This document shows positions 17,443 through 26,419 of a stretch of DNA of 64,000 bases, one piece after another (the stretch's first letter is position 1; every line of letters begins with the position of its first letter). Source of the DNA: Actinomadura pelletieri DSM 43383 (GTDB lineage Bacteria > Actinomycetota > Actinomycetes > Streptosporangiales > Streptosporangiaceae). Both the position numbers and the translations under genes were made by a program. Below the pieces are notes generated by a model, which worked only from the letters and a program-made list of their open reading frames with translations, did not search any database and was not told the origin of the DNA. Where the stretch lies: NCBI RefSeq assembly GCF_003634705.1, contig NZ_RBWU01000002.1, forward strand, positions 1,302,001 to 1,366,000, written 5' to 3'.

Positions 17443-18999
17443 TCATGGGGTGGTGAGCCAGGCGGCGGCGTTGGCGGGAAGGACCTCCCCGTGGAGCGGG
17501 GCGCTGGTCAGGATCGGGGTGCCGCCGGACGGTAGGCGGAGCGGGTTCTCACCGCAGTTGAGGACGCTGGTGAGCGGACCGCGTTTGAAGACGACCGCCG
17601 TGTCAGGGGAGTCGAGCCATTCCAGGTCGTCCGGGAGGTCGTCCAGTAGACGGCGGCGCAGCGACAGAGCCTTGCGGTAGAACACCAGCATGGAGGACGG
17701 GTCGGACGACTGCGCCTCGACGGTCATGGACGCCCACCGGTCCGGCATCGGCAACCAGGGGAGGACGCCGTCGGGGGAGAAGCCGTAGGGCGCGGTGGTG
17801 CCTGACCAGGGGAGCGGTACCCGGCAGCCGTCCCGGCCGGTCAGTTCCCCGTTCGTGCGCTTCCAGATCGGGTCCTGCCGTGCCTCCGCAGGAAGGTCGG
17901 TCACTTCGGGGAGCCCGAGTTCCTCTCCCTGGTACAGGTAGGCCGACCCGGGCAGTGCCAGAAGCATCAGGAGAGCCGCCTTGGCTCTCGCGTGGCCGAC
18001 GCCCGGCACGCTTTCCTCATATCGGGTGACGTGTCGGACGGCGTCGTGGCTGGACAGAACCCAGGTCGGTGCGGTGACGGTATCGACCGCGGCCGTGATG
18101 ACGTCGCGGAACGCGTCGGCCGACCAGGGAGCGAGTTGGAGGTCGAACTGGAACACCTGGTGCAGTTCGTCTGGACGCAGGTAGAGCGCGAGGTCATCTG
18201 GCCCGTCCGTCCACACCTCGCCTATGGCCATGCGGTCGCCGTCGTACTCGTCCAGGATCTGCCGCCACCTCCGGTACACGTCGTGGACCTCCGGCTGCCC
18301 GTACATGGGGCCGTTCAGGATGTGGCGGCCCCCTCCGCCGAGGTCGCGGAACGACTCGTCCTTGAACAGACCGGCCGCCACGTCGATGCGGAAACCGTCC
18401 ACTCCCCGGTCGAGCCAGAACCGCAGGATCTCCTCGAACTCGCGCTGGACCTCCGGGTTGCGCCAGTTGAAGTCCGGCTGCTCGGGGGCGTACAGGTGGA
18501 GGTACCACTCGCCGTCGTCCGTACGTGTCCAGGCCGGGCCTCCGAACGCGGACGGCCAGTCGTTCGGTGGTACCTCCTGGCCGTCATGGCCTTCTGACTT
18601 GTCCGAGCGGAAGATGTAGCGGGCACGTTCGGGTGATCCGGGCGGTGCCGACAGTGCCTTCTGGAACCAGGGGTGCCGGTCGGACGAATGGTTCGGAACG
18701 ATGTCGACGATCATCCGGAGGCCGTGGGCGTGCGCGTCCGCCAGCAGGGCGTCGAAGTCGTGGAGGGTGCCGAACCGCGGGTCGACGTCGCGGTAGTCGG
18801 CCACGTCGTACCCGCCGTCCGCCAGGGGAGAGGTGTAGAAGGGCGTCAGCCAGAGCGCGTCCACGCCCAGGTCGCGCAGGTGACCGAGACGGGACCGGAT
18901 CCCCTGGAGGTCGCCCTCACCGTTCCCGTCGGCGTCGGCGAAGCTGCGCACGTAGATCTCGTACACGACGGCATTGCGCCACCAAGGGATTCGCGTCAT
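17443..18999 (-). CDS. Alpha-glucosidase, glycoside hydrolase family 13
   Basis: 518-aa cytosolic GH13 enzyme of the oligo-1,6-glucosidase/alpha-glucosidase subgroup. It hydrolyses short alpha-glucosides such as maltose, isomaltose or trehalose-type sugars. The (beta/alpha)8 barrel motifs are all present: DIVPNHSS, GFRIDVA with the nucleophile Asp (206), IGEVW with the acid Glu (261) and LSSHD with the stabilising Asp (319). The GDLQGI N-terminal loop and a C-terminal beta domain are also present. There is no signal peptide. The start is ATG 18999. The truncated haemoglobin gene lies 18 nt upstream on the same strand, so they probably share a transcript. Confidence 0.92.
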   Translation of the reverse strand: MTRIPWWRNAVVYEIYVRSFADADGNGEGDLQGIRSRLGHLRDLGVDALWLTPFYTSPLADGGYDVADYRDVDPRFGTLHDFDALLADAHAHGLRMIVDIVPNHSSDRHPWFQKALSAPPGSPERARYIFRSDKSEGHDGQEVPPNDWPSAFGGPAWTRTDDGEWYLHLYAPEQPDFNWRNPEVQREFEEILRFWLDRGVDGFRIDVAAGLFKDESFRDLGGGGRHILNGPMYGQPEVHDVYRRWRQILDEYDGDRMAIGEVWTDGPDDLALYLRPDELHQVFQFDLQLAPWSADAFRDVITAAVDTVTAPTWVLSSHDAVRHVTRYEESVPGVGHARAKAALLMLLALPGSAYLYQGEELGLPEVTDLPAEARQDPIWKRTNGELTGRDGCRVPLPWSGTTAPYGFSPDGVLPWLPMPDRWASMTVEAQSSDPSSMLVFYRKALSLRRRLLDDLPDDLEWLDSPDTAVVFKRGPLTSVLNCGENPLRLPSGGTPILTSAPLHGEVLPANAAAWLTTP

Positions 19000-19017
19000 A
19001 CAGGGCGAACTACCCGG

Positions 19018-19401
19018 TTATGTCGGGGCGTTCACCAGACTCTGGGCGGCCATCGTGAAGTAGTCCCAGAGCTGCTTCTCCAGATGCTCGGGAAGCCCCA
19101 GCTCGTCCACCGCGACGCGCATGTGCCGCAGCCACGCGTCGCGCTCCGCCGAGCCGATGACGAAGGGGACGTGACGCATCCGCAGACGGGGATGCCCGCG
19201 GCGCTGACTGTAGGTGGTCGGGCCGCCCCAGTACTGGATCAGGAACAGCCGCAGCCTCTCCTCGGCGGGACCGAGGTCCTCCTCGGGGTAGAGGGCGCGA
19301 AGGTCGGGGTCGTCCGCGACGCCCTGGTAGAAGCGGTGCACCAGCCGGTGGAAGGTCTTCTCGCCGCCGACCGCTTCGTAGAAGGTCACCTTTTCAGCCA
19401 T
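19018..19401 (-). CDS. glbO: Group II truncated haemoglobin (trHbO)
   Basis: 127-aa 2-over-2 globin. It matches the actinobacterial GlbO type: [16 protein letters not shown] at the N-terminus, FLIQYWGGP in the E helix, [12 protein letters not shown] with the proximal haem His (77), and the group II tryptophan of RDAWL in the G helix. GlbO proteins bind O2 tightly and are linked to terminal oxidase function and NO or peroxide chemistry. The start is ATG 19401. It is followed 18 nt later by the GH13 gene and preceded, 52 nt away, by the 3' end of the MscS gene on the same strand. Confidence 0.92.
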   Translation of the reverse strand: MAEKVTFYEAVGGEKTFHRLVHRFYQGVADDPDLRALYPEEDLGPAEERLRLFLIQYWGGPTTYSQRRGHPRLRMRHVPFVIGSAERDAWLRHMRVAVDELGLPEHLEKQLWDYFTMAAQSLVNAPT

Positions 19402-19453
19402 AGCGTCCCCACCCTATGCGAGAGCCCGATGTCCGCGCGCCCCGCCCGATCGG

Positions 19454-20446
19454 CTACGGGGCGGGGGTGGCGACCGTCACACCCGCCTCGTCGAACGCCC
19501 GCTTGACGCGCTCGCGCAGCTCGCGGGCGATGTCGCCCTGCTTGCCCGGGGCGGTCTTCAGCACGACGCGGATGACGAGGGCGTCCCCGGCGAGCGCCTG
19601 CACGCCCCATACCGACGGCGGCTCCAGGACGAGGTCCTTCCAGCTTTCGTCGGCGGCCAGCACGTCCGCGGTGGACTGCAGGATCTCCTTGACCTTCTCG
19701 GTGTTCTCGTTGATGTCGACGGGGATGTCGAGGACGGCCCGGCCCCAGTTCTGCGACTCGTTGCCGACCTTCTTGATCTCGCCGTTCGGGACGTACCAGA
19801 CGACGCCGTCGACGTCCCGCATCCGGGTGACCCGCAGCGTCACGGCCTCGACCGTCCCCTTGGCGGAGCCCACGTCGATGAAGTCGCCGACGCCGTACTG
19901 GTCCTCCAGCAGCATGAACAACCCGGCGAGGAGGTCCTTGACGATGTTCTGCGCGCCGAAGCCGACCGCGACACCGATGACGCTCGCGCTGGCCAGGATC
20001 GGCGCGAGGTTCAGCCCGAGGGAGCCGAGGATGCTGAACGCCGCCGTCCCGAGGATCAGGACGGACGCGATGGAACGCAGCACCGAGCCGAGCGTCTGGG
20101 CGCGCTGGGCCCGGCGCTTGTTCAACACGGCGGGGGTGCCCTCGAAGACCGTCCGGGACCGCTCCCGGGCCCGTTCGGTCATCGTGCCCTCGGCCATCCG
20201 CACCGTCACATTGGTGATCATGCGGTGGACGATCCGCCGCAGGATCAGGGCGATCACGAACGTGATGACGACCAGGATGAGCGTGCTGATCGGCCGGTCG
20301 AGCCAGGTCGAGTAGAACCTGGTGAACCCGCTGTTGTGCGAGATGTTCCAGACGAGCCGGCACGACGTGCTGACGTGATCCCCGCAGACGGCCTCGGGGG
20401 TGCCCTCCTGCGCGGGCAGGCCGAACGAAGTGACGGCGAGCGACAT
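19454..20446 (-). CDS. Small-conductance mechanosensitive channel, MscS family
   Basis: 330-aa membrane protein. Helices fall at about 45-65, 105-130 and 135-160. The pore-lining TM3 has Gly/Ala packing (ASVIGVAVGFGAQNIVKDLL), then the MscS beta domain (LLEDQYGVGDFIDVG, GTVEAVTLRVTRMRD, YVPNGEI) and a C-terminal alpha/beta cage. It should open under membrane tension during hypo-osmotic shock. The start at 20446 was chosen because GGAGGG lies 8 nt upstream; the longer frame begins with Arg-rich out-of-place sequence. An N-terminal segment with two Cys (VCGDHVSTSCR) faces the exterior and could form a disulphide. Confidence 0.9.
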   Translation of the reverse strand: MSLAVTSFGLPAQEGTPEAVCGDHVSTSCRLVWNISHNSGFTRFYSTWLDRPISTLILVVITFVIALILRRIVHRMITNVTVRMAEGTMTERARERSRTVFEGTPAVLNKRRAQRAQTLGSVLRSIASVLILGTAAFSILGSLGLNLAPILASASVIGVAVGFGAQNIVKDLLAGLFMLLEDQYGVGDFIDVGSAKGTVEAVTLRVTRMRDVDGVVWYVPNGEIKKVGNESQNWGRAVLDIPVDINENTEKVKEILQSTADVLAADESWKDLVLEPPSVWGVQALAGDALVIRVVLKTAPGKQGDIARELRERVKRAFDEAGVTVATPAP

Positions 20447-20751
20447 GCGAGAAACCCTCCCCGGCCATTGAACCCTTTCACCCCGCCCGCCCGCAGCGGC
20501 ATGGCACGTGCGCGTCGGACGGGAATGAAACCGTTCATTGTGGCGCCCCGGCACCTCGCCGTGGACCTGCGGCGGGGTCGAGCCGATCGTAGGGGACGTG
20601 TCCGACCGGTTCGTACGACCGCCCGCGAGGTGACGCGGCCGGCCGGGGAGGGCTGGTCCCGTGAGCGTGCCCCGCCTGGCCGGAACCGCCGCGCCGGTTC
20701 CGGACCACGGCGGGACACGCCCGGTTCACGGGGTACTCGCCCGGGGGTGCC
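20447..20751. other. 305-nt intergenic region with an AATGAA-ACCG-TTCATT palindrome
   Basis: There is no supported gene between the mscS start and the stop of the next minus-strand gene. A perfect 6-4-6 inverted repeat AATGAA-ACCG-TTCATT sits at 20524-20539, 78-93 nt upstream of the mscS start, in a position suited to a promoter operator. It resembles Fur-family-type half sites but is too short to assign. The rest is GC-rich filler. Confidence 0.4.
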
Positions 20752-21033
20752 TCAGCGGCGGAGCGGCTGGAGGACGTGCGCCAGTTTCAGGGCGGCGCCG
20801 CCGACATCGTCCACGCGGTGCATGCGTTCCCCCCAGGACCACCAGAAGTAGTGGTCCGCGCTCTCGGGAGCCGGGGCGCACGTGACGTCCTCGGCAAGGC
20901 TCCCGGCCTCGGGGTTCACGACGCGCAGGAACGCCGGACCCGAGCGGGTCCTGACGACACGGGCCACCAGGCCCCGCGTGTCCAGTTCATGCTCCAGTGC
21001 CTCCAGGTAGCCGACGCGTCTGTCGCTGACCAC
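20752..21033 (-). CDS. Small hypothetical protein divergent from the XRE regulator
   Basis: 93-aa soluble protein. VVNPEAGSLAEDVTCAP, HYFWWSWGERM and VDDVGGAALKLAHVL are recognisable as a small actinobacterial family that often neighbours XRE/TPR regulators. The function is unknown. The start is GTG 21033 with GGAGGG upstream (on the minus strand). It is transcribed divergently from the regulator at 21410, across a 376-nt region with two copies of a GGTCAASTGACC palindrome. This suggests it is controlled together with, or by, that regulator. Confidence 0.7.
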   Translation of the reverse strand: MVSDRRVGYLEALEHELDTRGLVARVVRTRSGPAFLRVVNPEAGSLAEDVTCAPAPESADHYFWWSWGERMHRVDDVGGAALKLAHVLQPLRR

Positions 21034-21060
21034 CTTCGCACCCCCTCCGTCGGCGAGTAC

Positions 21061-21074
21061 TGGTCAACTGACCA
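21061..21074. promoter_or_regulatory. Palindrome TGGTCAACTGACCA, operator copy 1
   Basis: A perfect 6-2-6 inverted repeat, 28 nt before the GTG of the divergent small gene. It is nearly identical to a second copy at 21130-21141 in the same 376-nt divergent region. Likely a dimer-binding operator; the XRE regulator at 21410 is the natural candidate ligand. Apart from these two copies the region holds nothing recognisable. Confidence 0.55.
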
Positions 21075-21129
21075 ACTCTGTGCGTCCGTTCGGTCACTCG
21101 CGGCGAGACTCGCAACTCTCACGGTGCCG

Positions 21130-21141
21130 GGTCAAGTGACC
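21130..21141. promoter_or_regulatory. Palindrome GGTCAAGTGACC, operator copy 2
   Basis: A perfect 5-2-5 inverted repeat that matches operator copy 1 over the shared GGTCAASTGACC core, centred 68 nt from it. The spacing is 6.5 helical turns, so bound dimers would lie on opposite faces unless the DNA bends. Confidence 0.5.
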
Positions 21142-21409
21142 ACCCGCCCACCGAAGAACCGGATTACCCCACCTCAGAGGAAGTCTTCACCCCTGCGGAG
21201 GAAGAATCTCTACCCGCGGTAGGTGGGTGGCATCCTGACCGCCGCTTCTTCCGCCGAATCGCTTGGCGGGCCATGTGACGAGGGTTACGCTGCGTGCGCA
21301 AGAGATTATCTGTCGTGGCCATGCCCAACCAGCGGTCGCCGTGGCAGGGGGCTTCCGTCCTTCCCCGGGGGACGGTGTCCCGGCCCGACGGTGAGGAGGC
21401 CGGAGTCCG

Positions 21410-23056
21410 ATGTCGGATCCCCCCCGGAAAGAGACGGACGTGGCTCGCCGGATCCGCGCGGCCGGTCTGGCTCGGGGCCGCGCGCCCGTCGAGATCGCGC
21501 AGGAGATCCACGAACAGTGCGGCCCGCTGTTCGGCACCAGTCGGATCAAGGCGCACCGGTTGGCCCACGGCGTCGCACTGTCCGACATCGTCGCTCAGGT
21601 CAGGGCGCTCTACGAGGTGGACGGCAAACCGCCGCCCCGGCTCGGGGAGACGCTGCTGTCCGCCTACGAGAGCGGCTACAAGAGACCCGGCCCCGAATAT
21701 CTGCACTATCTGTGCGCCGTGTACCGGGTGGAGCCGGACGCCCTCGACTACCAGAGCCCCTGCATCTGCGGGCGCGGCCACGCCGGTCGCCCCGCCGCCG
21801 CGGGCGTTCCGAAACCACGGCCGCCGGAACGCGGCACCGTGACCGGTCCCGACGCGATCGTCGGGGCGATCGTCCCCAGGTCCGACAGACGGGCCCGGGC
21901 AATCGTCAACGACCCACGGGGCCCGGACCGCGCCGACGGCCCTCTGAACATCGATGTGGGAGAGGAGGACATCGTGCTTCGTAGGACCCTTCTGCAGCTT
22001 CTGGCCGGAGCGGGCGTGACGCTCGACGGTCAGTTCCTCGGTGCGGTCGACAACCTTCGCCGCAAGATGGACGACACCCTCGTCGGCGCGACCGTCTCGC
22101 CGACCATGCTCGACCAGTGGGAGGAGACCACCTACGGCTACGGCCGGCAGTACCAGGCGACCCCCTCGCTTCGGATGCTGTGCGACGTCCTGTTGGACTT
22201 CAGCGAGGTGCGGCGCATGTGCGACAAGCGCCAGCCGATCGAACTCCAGGAACGGCTGTGCCGGATCGCGGCGCAGCTGTCCGGGTTGTCCGGTCTCATC
22301 ATGATCAACCTTGGCGACCACCGGTTGGCCCGCTCGTTCTTCCGCACCGCGCGCACCGCCGCCGACGAGACCGGCGACCGCCAGTTGCGGGCCTGGGTGA
22401 CCGTCCGGGAATCACTCGTCCCGATGTACTACGGCGATCCCCGCGAGGCGCTGCACCTGGCCCGCAAGGCCCAGGATCTCGCCGGCCGGACGCCCAGCGT
22501 CGCCGCGGCCATGGCGCCCGCCGTGGAGGCCCGCGCGCTCGGCATGCTCGCGCTGCGCGGACGCAGCGACGCCGCCCCGAGCGCCCGGCGCGCCCTCGTC
22601 CGCGGCCGGGCGGTGTTCGATCAGCTCTCCAAGACCGACACCGGCGACCTGGTGTACGGGTTCACCGACCGGCAGATGGCCTTCTACGAGGGCGACACCT
22701 TCACCAGCCTCGGCGACCACAAGCACGGCGACGAGGTGCTCAGCCACGCCCTGACCCTGTACTCGTCCACCGACCGCGTCGACCTGACCCTGGTGCGCCT
22801 CGACCGGGCGATGTGCAAGCTCCACGCCGGGCACCCGGACGCCGCGCTGGCCGCCGGGCAGGAGGCCATCCACGAACTTCCGCCCGACCACCGGTCCGAC
22901 ATCCTCGTGCACCGCGCCCGCCAGATCGGCGTGGCCGTCGCCGCCAAACACGGCGAGATAGCCGGGCTCAAGGAGTTCAACGAGGCCCTCGCCGGGCCAT
23001 GGGTGACGAGCCCCACACAGGATCGTCCGTCCGTCCCTCCCTCCGAGCAGGTCTGA
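21410..23056 (+). CDS. XRE-family transcriptional regulator with TPR-like C-terminal domain
   Basis: 548-aa regulator of the actinomycete-specific type. The N-terminal part (about 10-110) has a helix-turn-helix core (SRIKAHRLAHGVALSDIVAQV, then LLSAYESGYKRPGPEYLHYLCAVYRV). It is followed by a variable proline-rich linker containing CICGRGHAG and then a long all-helical, TPR-like region (about 200-530). Such proteins control secondary metabolism or development and sense unknown signals through the helical repeats. ATG 21410 gives MSDPPRKETDVARRIR; a weak purine stretch precedes it. It ends 6 nt before the GNAT gene, so the two are probably co-transcribed. Confidence 0.85.
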   Translation: MSDPPRKETDVARRIRAAGLARGRAPVEIAQEIHEQCGPLFGTSRIKAHRLAHGVALSDIVAQVRALYEVDGKPPPRLGETLLSAYESGYKRPGPEYLHYLCAVYRVEPDALDYQSPCICGRGHAGRPAAAGVPKPRPPERGTVTGPDAIVGAIVPRSDRRARAIVNDPRGPDRADGPLNIDVGEEDIVLRRTLLQLLAGAGVTLDGQFLGAVDNLRRKMDDTLVGATVSPTMLDQWEETTYGYGRQYQATPSLRMLCDVLLDFSEVRRMCDKRQPIELQERLCRIAAQLSGLSGLIMINLGDHRLARSFFRTARTAADETGDRQLRAWVTVRESLVPMYYGDPREALHLARKAQDLAGRTPSVAAAMAPAVEARALGMLALRGRSDAAPSARRALVRGRAVFDQLSKTDTGDLVYGFTDRQMAFYEGDTFTSLGDHKHGDEVLSHALTLYSSTDRVDLTLVRLDRAMCKLHAGHPDAALAAGQEAIHELPPDHRSDILVHRARQIGVAVAAKHGEIAGLKEFNEALAGPWVTSPTQDRPSVPPSEQV

Positions 23057-23062
23057 CCCGGT

Positions 23063-23662
23063 ATGGGCGCCCCCTGGCAGGACCATCCCGCCCGTGCCCT
23101 CGTCCGGCTCCAGGACGAGCCCCCCGTGTGGCGCTTCGGCCCCCTCCGGCTGCGCCGCTACCACGCCGCCGACCACGACACCGTCCTCGCCCTGCACCGC
23201 GAAGGCCTCGCGCAGGTCGGGCTGCGACCTGGTGACGGCGTCTACTACGACCACGACTTCTTCCGCATGGAGGACATCTACCTCCGCAACGACGGCGAGT
23301 TCATCGTCGGCGAACTCGACGGCCGGATCGTCGCGATGGGCGGTCTGCGTCGCGCCGACCTCGTCCCCGGCGGCCGGGCCCGCGCGTTCGGCGGCTACGC
23401 CCCCGGAAACCCCACCCTGGACGCCGCGGAGATGGTCCGGCTCCGCGTGCTGCCCGCCGCGCAACGCCGCGGCTTCGGCACCGCCGTCGTCCAGGCCCTC
23501 GAAGAACGCGCCGTGGAGTACGGCTACCGCATCCTGCGCGCCGACACCACCGAACTCCAGGCCCCCGCCCTCGCCCTCTACGGCAAGTTCGGGTGGACGG
23601 AGACCCGCCGCGAGACCATCGGCGGCATCGTCAACATCTACATCGAGAAACCACTCCGCTGA
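23063..23662 (+). CDS. GNAT-family N-acetyltransferase
   Basis: 199-aa GNAT protein. Motif A is seen as EMVRLRVLPAAQRRGFGTAVVQAL, with the QRRGFG acetyl-CoA loop, and motif B as ALALYGKFGWTETRRE. The FGPLRLRRYHAADHDTVLAL start is usual for the family, and the gene is full length. The substrate is unknown. It begins 6 nt after the XRE/TPR regulator, so it may be an effector gene of the same transcript. After its stop comes a 519-nt C/G-rich, repeat-bearing spacer shared with the convergent prolyl oligopeptidase gene. Confidence 0.82.
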   Translation: MGAPWQDHPARALVRLQDEPPVWRFGPLRLRRYHAADHDTVLALHREGLAQVGLRPGDGVYYDHDFFRMEDIYLRNDGEFIVGELDGRIVAMGGLRRADLVPGGRARAFGGYAPGNPTLDAAEMVRLRVLPAAQRRGFGTAVVQALEERAVEYGYRILRADTTELQAPALALYGKFGWTETRRETIGGIVNIYIEKPLR

Positions 23663-24181
23663 AAAGACACCCGAGCCGCGGGAGCGTCCCGCCGGTGGCG
23701 CGGCCCGGCGAGACCCCCGCGGCTCGGGGTTACGCATTCCCCGGTACAGCCCGGCCCGACTCCACCCGCCCGCCCGGCTCGGCCCGCCGGGCCCGCCCGG
23801 CTTGGCCCGCCCGGTCCGCCCGGCTCGGTCCGGCTCGGCTTGACCCGGCTTGGCCCGGGTCGGCCCGGTGGTCGAGCCGGTCGGGGGCGTTCGACCGGGC
23901 CGCCATGACGATCGGACATTCTCCGCAGGTATTCCGTTATGCGTTCCACCTCGTCCGGTGGGACGGGCGGGGGCACGGCGGGACGGTCGCCGTCCGGCCC
24001 CGCATGGTCGAAGATCCGCGTACGGCGCAGCCCGCCGGGGCGCGGGGGCGGCGGGGGCGGCGCGGCGGGCTTCGGCGGCTGGGTCGGGTTGCCGAGTCGG
24101 CTTTGGCCTGCCCGGCTTGACTTGGCCCGGCTTGGCTTGGCCCGGCTTGGCTTGGCCCGGCTTGGCTTGGCCCGGTTCGGT
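23663..24181. other. 519-nt convergent spacer of CCCGGCTTGG-type low-complexity DNA
   Basis: There is no supported gene. The region is dominated by irregular CCCGGCTY/GGCCCG words (about 23740-23880) and ends in a regular 15-bp tandem array (separate entry). Strand composition is skewed towards C in one part and G in another. It probably arose by slippage between two convergent genes. Confidence 0.55.
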
Positions 24182-24185
24182 TCAG
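24111..24185. repeat. 15-bp tandem repeat, five units
   Basis: Units 24111-24125, 24126-24140, 24141-24155, 24156-24170 and 24171-24185. The consensus is CCCGGCTTGGCTTGG; units 2-4 are identical, unit 1 has one change and unit 5 has diverged. The array runs into the last codons of the minus-strand prolyl oligopeptidase gene, whose TGA is at 24182-24184. The unit is a multiple of three, so copy-number change would not shift the frame. Confidence 0.85.
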
Positions 24186-26272
24186 TCCGCGAGCAGTTCG
24201 CGCGGTCGGTCGTCGGAGATCGACAGGCCCGTGTGCGCGGCCATGAAGGCGAGGGTGTCGGCCATCAGGTCGGCGGAGCGGGACACCGAGCGGGACGAGT
24301 GGCCGACGTCCGACTCGTTGCGGAGCAGGACGGGCGCGTCCGACGCGGTGGCGTGCTGGAGTGCGGCGCACATCTTGCGGGCGTGCAGCGGGTCGACGCG
24401 GGTGTCGCTGCCGAAGGTGGTGAACAGGACGGCCGGGTAGGCGGTGCCCGCGTGGACGTGATGGTACGGGGAGTAGCCGATCAGCCAGCCGAACTCCTCC
24501 GGGTCGTCCGCGGTGCCGTACTCGTCGTTCCAGGTCTCGCCCAGCCCGAACCTCTCGTACCTGACCATGTCGAGCAGCGGCGCCGAGCACACGACCGCGC
24601 TGTACAGGTCGGGGCGCTGGGTCAGTGCCGCGCCGACCAGCAGGCCGCCGTTGGAACCGCCGGAGATCGCGAGTTGGGCCGGGGTCGTCAGGCCGTCCGC
24701 GATGAGCCGTTCCGCGGCGGCGTGGAAGTCGTCGAACACGTTCTGTTTACGGTCGCGCATCCCGGCGCGATGCCAGTCCTCGCCCTCCTCCGACCCGCCG
24801 CGCAGGTTCGCGACCGCGTAGACGCCGCCGGCCTCCACCCACGCCAGGATGCTCGCCGAGTAGCCCGGAGTGAGGGAGATGTTGAACCCGCCGTACCCGT
24901 ACAGGATCGTGGGGCGTGGGCCGGTGAGATCAGGGCGGGACGCGACGAGCATCCGCACCTCGGTCCCGTCCCGGGAGGTGTAGGTCACCTGCCGGGTCTC
25001 GATCTCCGGGACGTCGACCGTTCCCGGAGCGGACGCCCATGGCGTCGTCTCCCCGGTGCGGGCGTCGTAGCGCAGGACCGAGGACGGGGTGACGTTGTCG
25101 GTGTAGCCGAACCACGCCTCATGGCCGCCCTCGGGCCGTTCGACGATCCCGCCGATGGAGCCAAGGCCGGGGGTGGGAACGGTCCCGAGCCGGTCCCCGG
25201 TCTGCAGGTCGTGGACGGTGATCTCGCTGATCGCGTGGCGTGTCCAGCCGGCCAGAAGGACGTCGTCAAGGAGCGCGTAGTCGGTGAGAACGGCCTCCGG
25301 GTCCTCAGGGATGATGTCCCGCCAGGTCTCGTAGGACGGGTCGGCGGGGTCGGTGACGCAGAGACGGGACCGGGGCGCGTCGCGGTCGGTGAACACGTAG
25401 GCGCGGCCGTCCCGCCCGACATGCAGGCCGGTACTGGCGTCCACACCCTCCTGGACGGCGCGGAGCCGAGGCGTCTCGAGCGACGAGGCGGCCAGGTCGG
25501 CGATCCACAGGTCGTTGCGCGGCGCGGTGCCCTGCGACGCCGAGATCGTGAGCCAACGCCCGTCCCGGCTGATCCCGACCCCGTAGTAGTTGGTCTTGTC
25601 CCGCCCGGCACCGAAGATCAGCACATCGTCGGTGTCGGGTTCGGTGCCGACGCGGTGCAGGTAGACCCGCCGGTGGTACTGCTCCTCGCTTTCCGGGACG
25701 TCCCGTGCCGCGAGGCGGCGGGTGTAGTAGTACGCCTCACCGCCCGGCAGCCAGGCGATGGAGGAGTACCGCGCCCGGTCGATGGGGCCCTCCACCCGTT
25801 CGCCGGTCGCGATGTCGAGGACGTACAGGAGCGACTCCTCGTCCCCTCCGGACGAGATCATGTACGCCAGCAGGCGGCCCTCCTTGTCGGGCTGCCAGCC
25901 GTCCAGCGTCGTCGTGCCGTTCGGGTCGAGGGCCATCGGGTCGAGGAGGACGCGCTCCGAACCGTCCGGGTCCACCGTGTACAGCACCGGATGCTCCTGG
26001 TCGGCGGCGCGGCGCGTGAAGAACCGGCGCTCGCCCCGCCATATCGGCGAGCCGACGCTGCCGGCGCGGAGGAGTTCGCCGAGCCGCCGCCGCAGCCCGT
26101 CCCGGCCCGGTAGCGCGTCCATGACCTTGTGGAACAGCCGGTCCTGTGCGGCGAGCCATTCCCGGGTGTCGTCGGTGTCGGCGTCCTCAAGCCAGCGGTA
26201 CGGGTCCGCGACCCGGTGACCGTGCAGGTCCTCGACGATGTCCTGGCGCTGAGCAGGCGGATACGGCGTCAT
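24182..26272 (-). CDS. Prolyl oligopeptidase, family S9A
   Basis: 696-aa cytosolic serine peptidase cleaving short proline-containing peptides. An N-terminal beta-propeller (about 70-410) opens with the family motif DPYRWLEDADTDDTREW. A C-terminal alpha/beta-hydrolase domain follows, with nucleophile GGSNGG (Ser about 540), the FTTFGSDTRVDP acid region and GHSS histidine near 658. There is no signal peptide. ATG 26272 is preferred: a -10-like TACAGT lies 7 nt upstream with no ribosome site, which suggests leaderless translation; a GTG at 26281 would add three residues. The 3' end coincides with a 15-bp tandem repeat. It is divergent from the HNH leader region. Confidence 0.93.
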   Translation of the reverse strand: MTPYPPAQRQDIVEDLHGHRVADPYRWLEDADTDDTREWLAAQDRLFHKVMDALPGRDGLRRRLGELLRAGSVGSPIWRGERRFFTRRAADQEHPVLYTVDPDGSERVLLDPMALDPNGTTTLDGWQPDKEGRLLAYMISSGGDEESLLYVLDIATGERVEGPIDRARYSSIAWLPGGEAYYYTRRLAARDVPESEEQYHRRVYLHRVGTEPDTDDVLIFGAGRDKTNYYGVGISRDGRWLTISASQGTAPRNDLWIADLAASSLETPRLRAVQEGVDASTGLHVGRDGRAYVFTDRDAPRSRLCVTDPADPSYETWRDIIPEDPEAVLTDYALLDDVLLAGWTRHAISEITVHDLQTGDRLGTVPTPGLGSIGGIVERPEGGHEAWFGYTDNVTPSSVLRYDARTGETTPWASAPGTVDVPEIETRQVTYTSRDGTEVRMLVASRPDLTGPRPTILYGYGGFNISLTPGYSASILAWVEAGGVYAVANLRGGSEEGEDWHRAGMRDRKQNVFDDFHAAAERLIADGLTTPAQLAISGGSNGGLLVGAALTQRPDLYSAVVCSAPLLDMVRYERFGLGETWNDEYGTADDPEEFGWLIGYSPYHHVHAGTAYPAVLFTTFGSDTRVDPLHARKMCAALQHATASDAPVLLRNESDVGHSSRSVSRSADLMADTLAFMAAHTGLSISDDRPRELLAD

Positions 26273-26419
26273 AGGTTGCACTGTATTGGCCGTTCCGGCC
26301 TGGCCGTCGCATACACTTCGAACCGCCGCGAACGGCTGTTTGCGTTCGATCGGCCGTCCGAGGGGGGATTATTGGGGGTAGCGGGCGGCCTCCTCCAGAC
26401 GCCACACTGATCTGGGTCG

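Noticed and set aside
23937..24590. Minus-strand frame with a GPSQA pentapeptide repeat
   Set aside because: The repeat peptide comes from the 15-bp DNA tandem array read in a frame that overlaps prolyl oligopeptidase out of phase.
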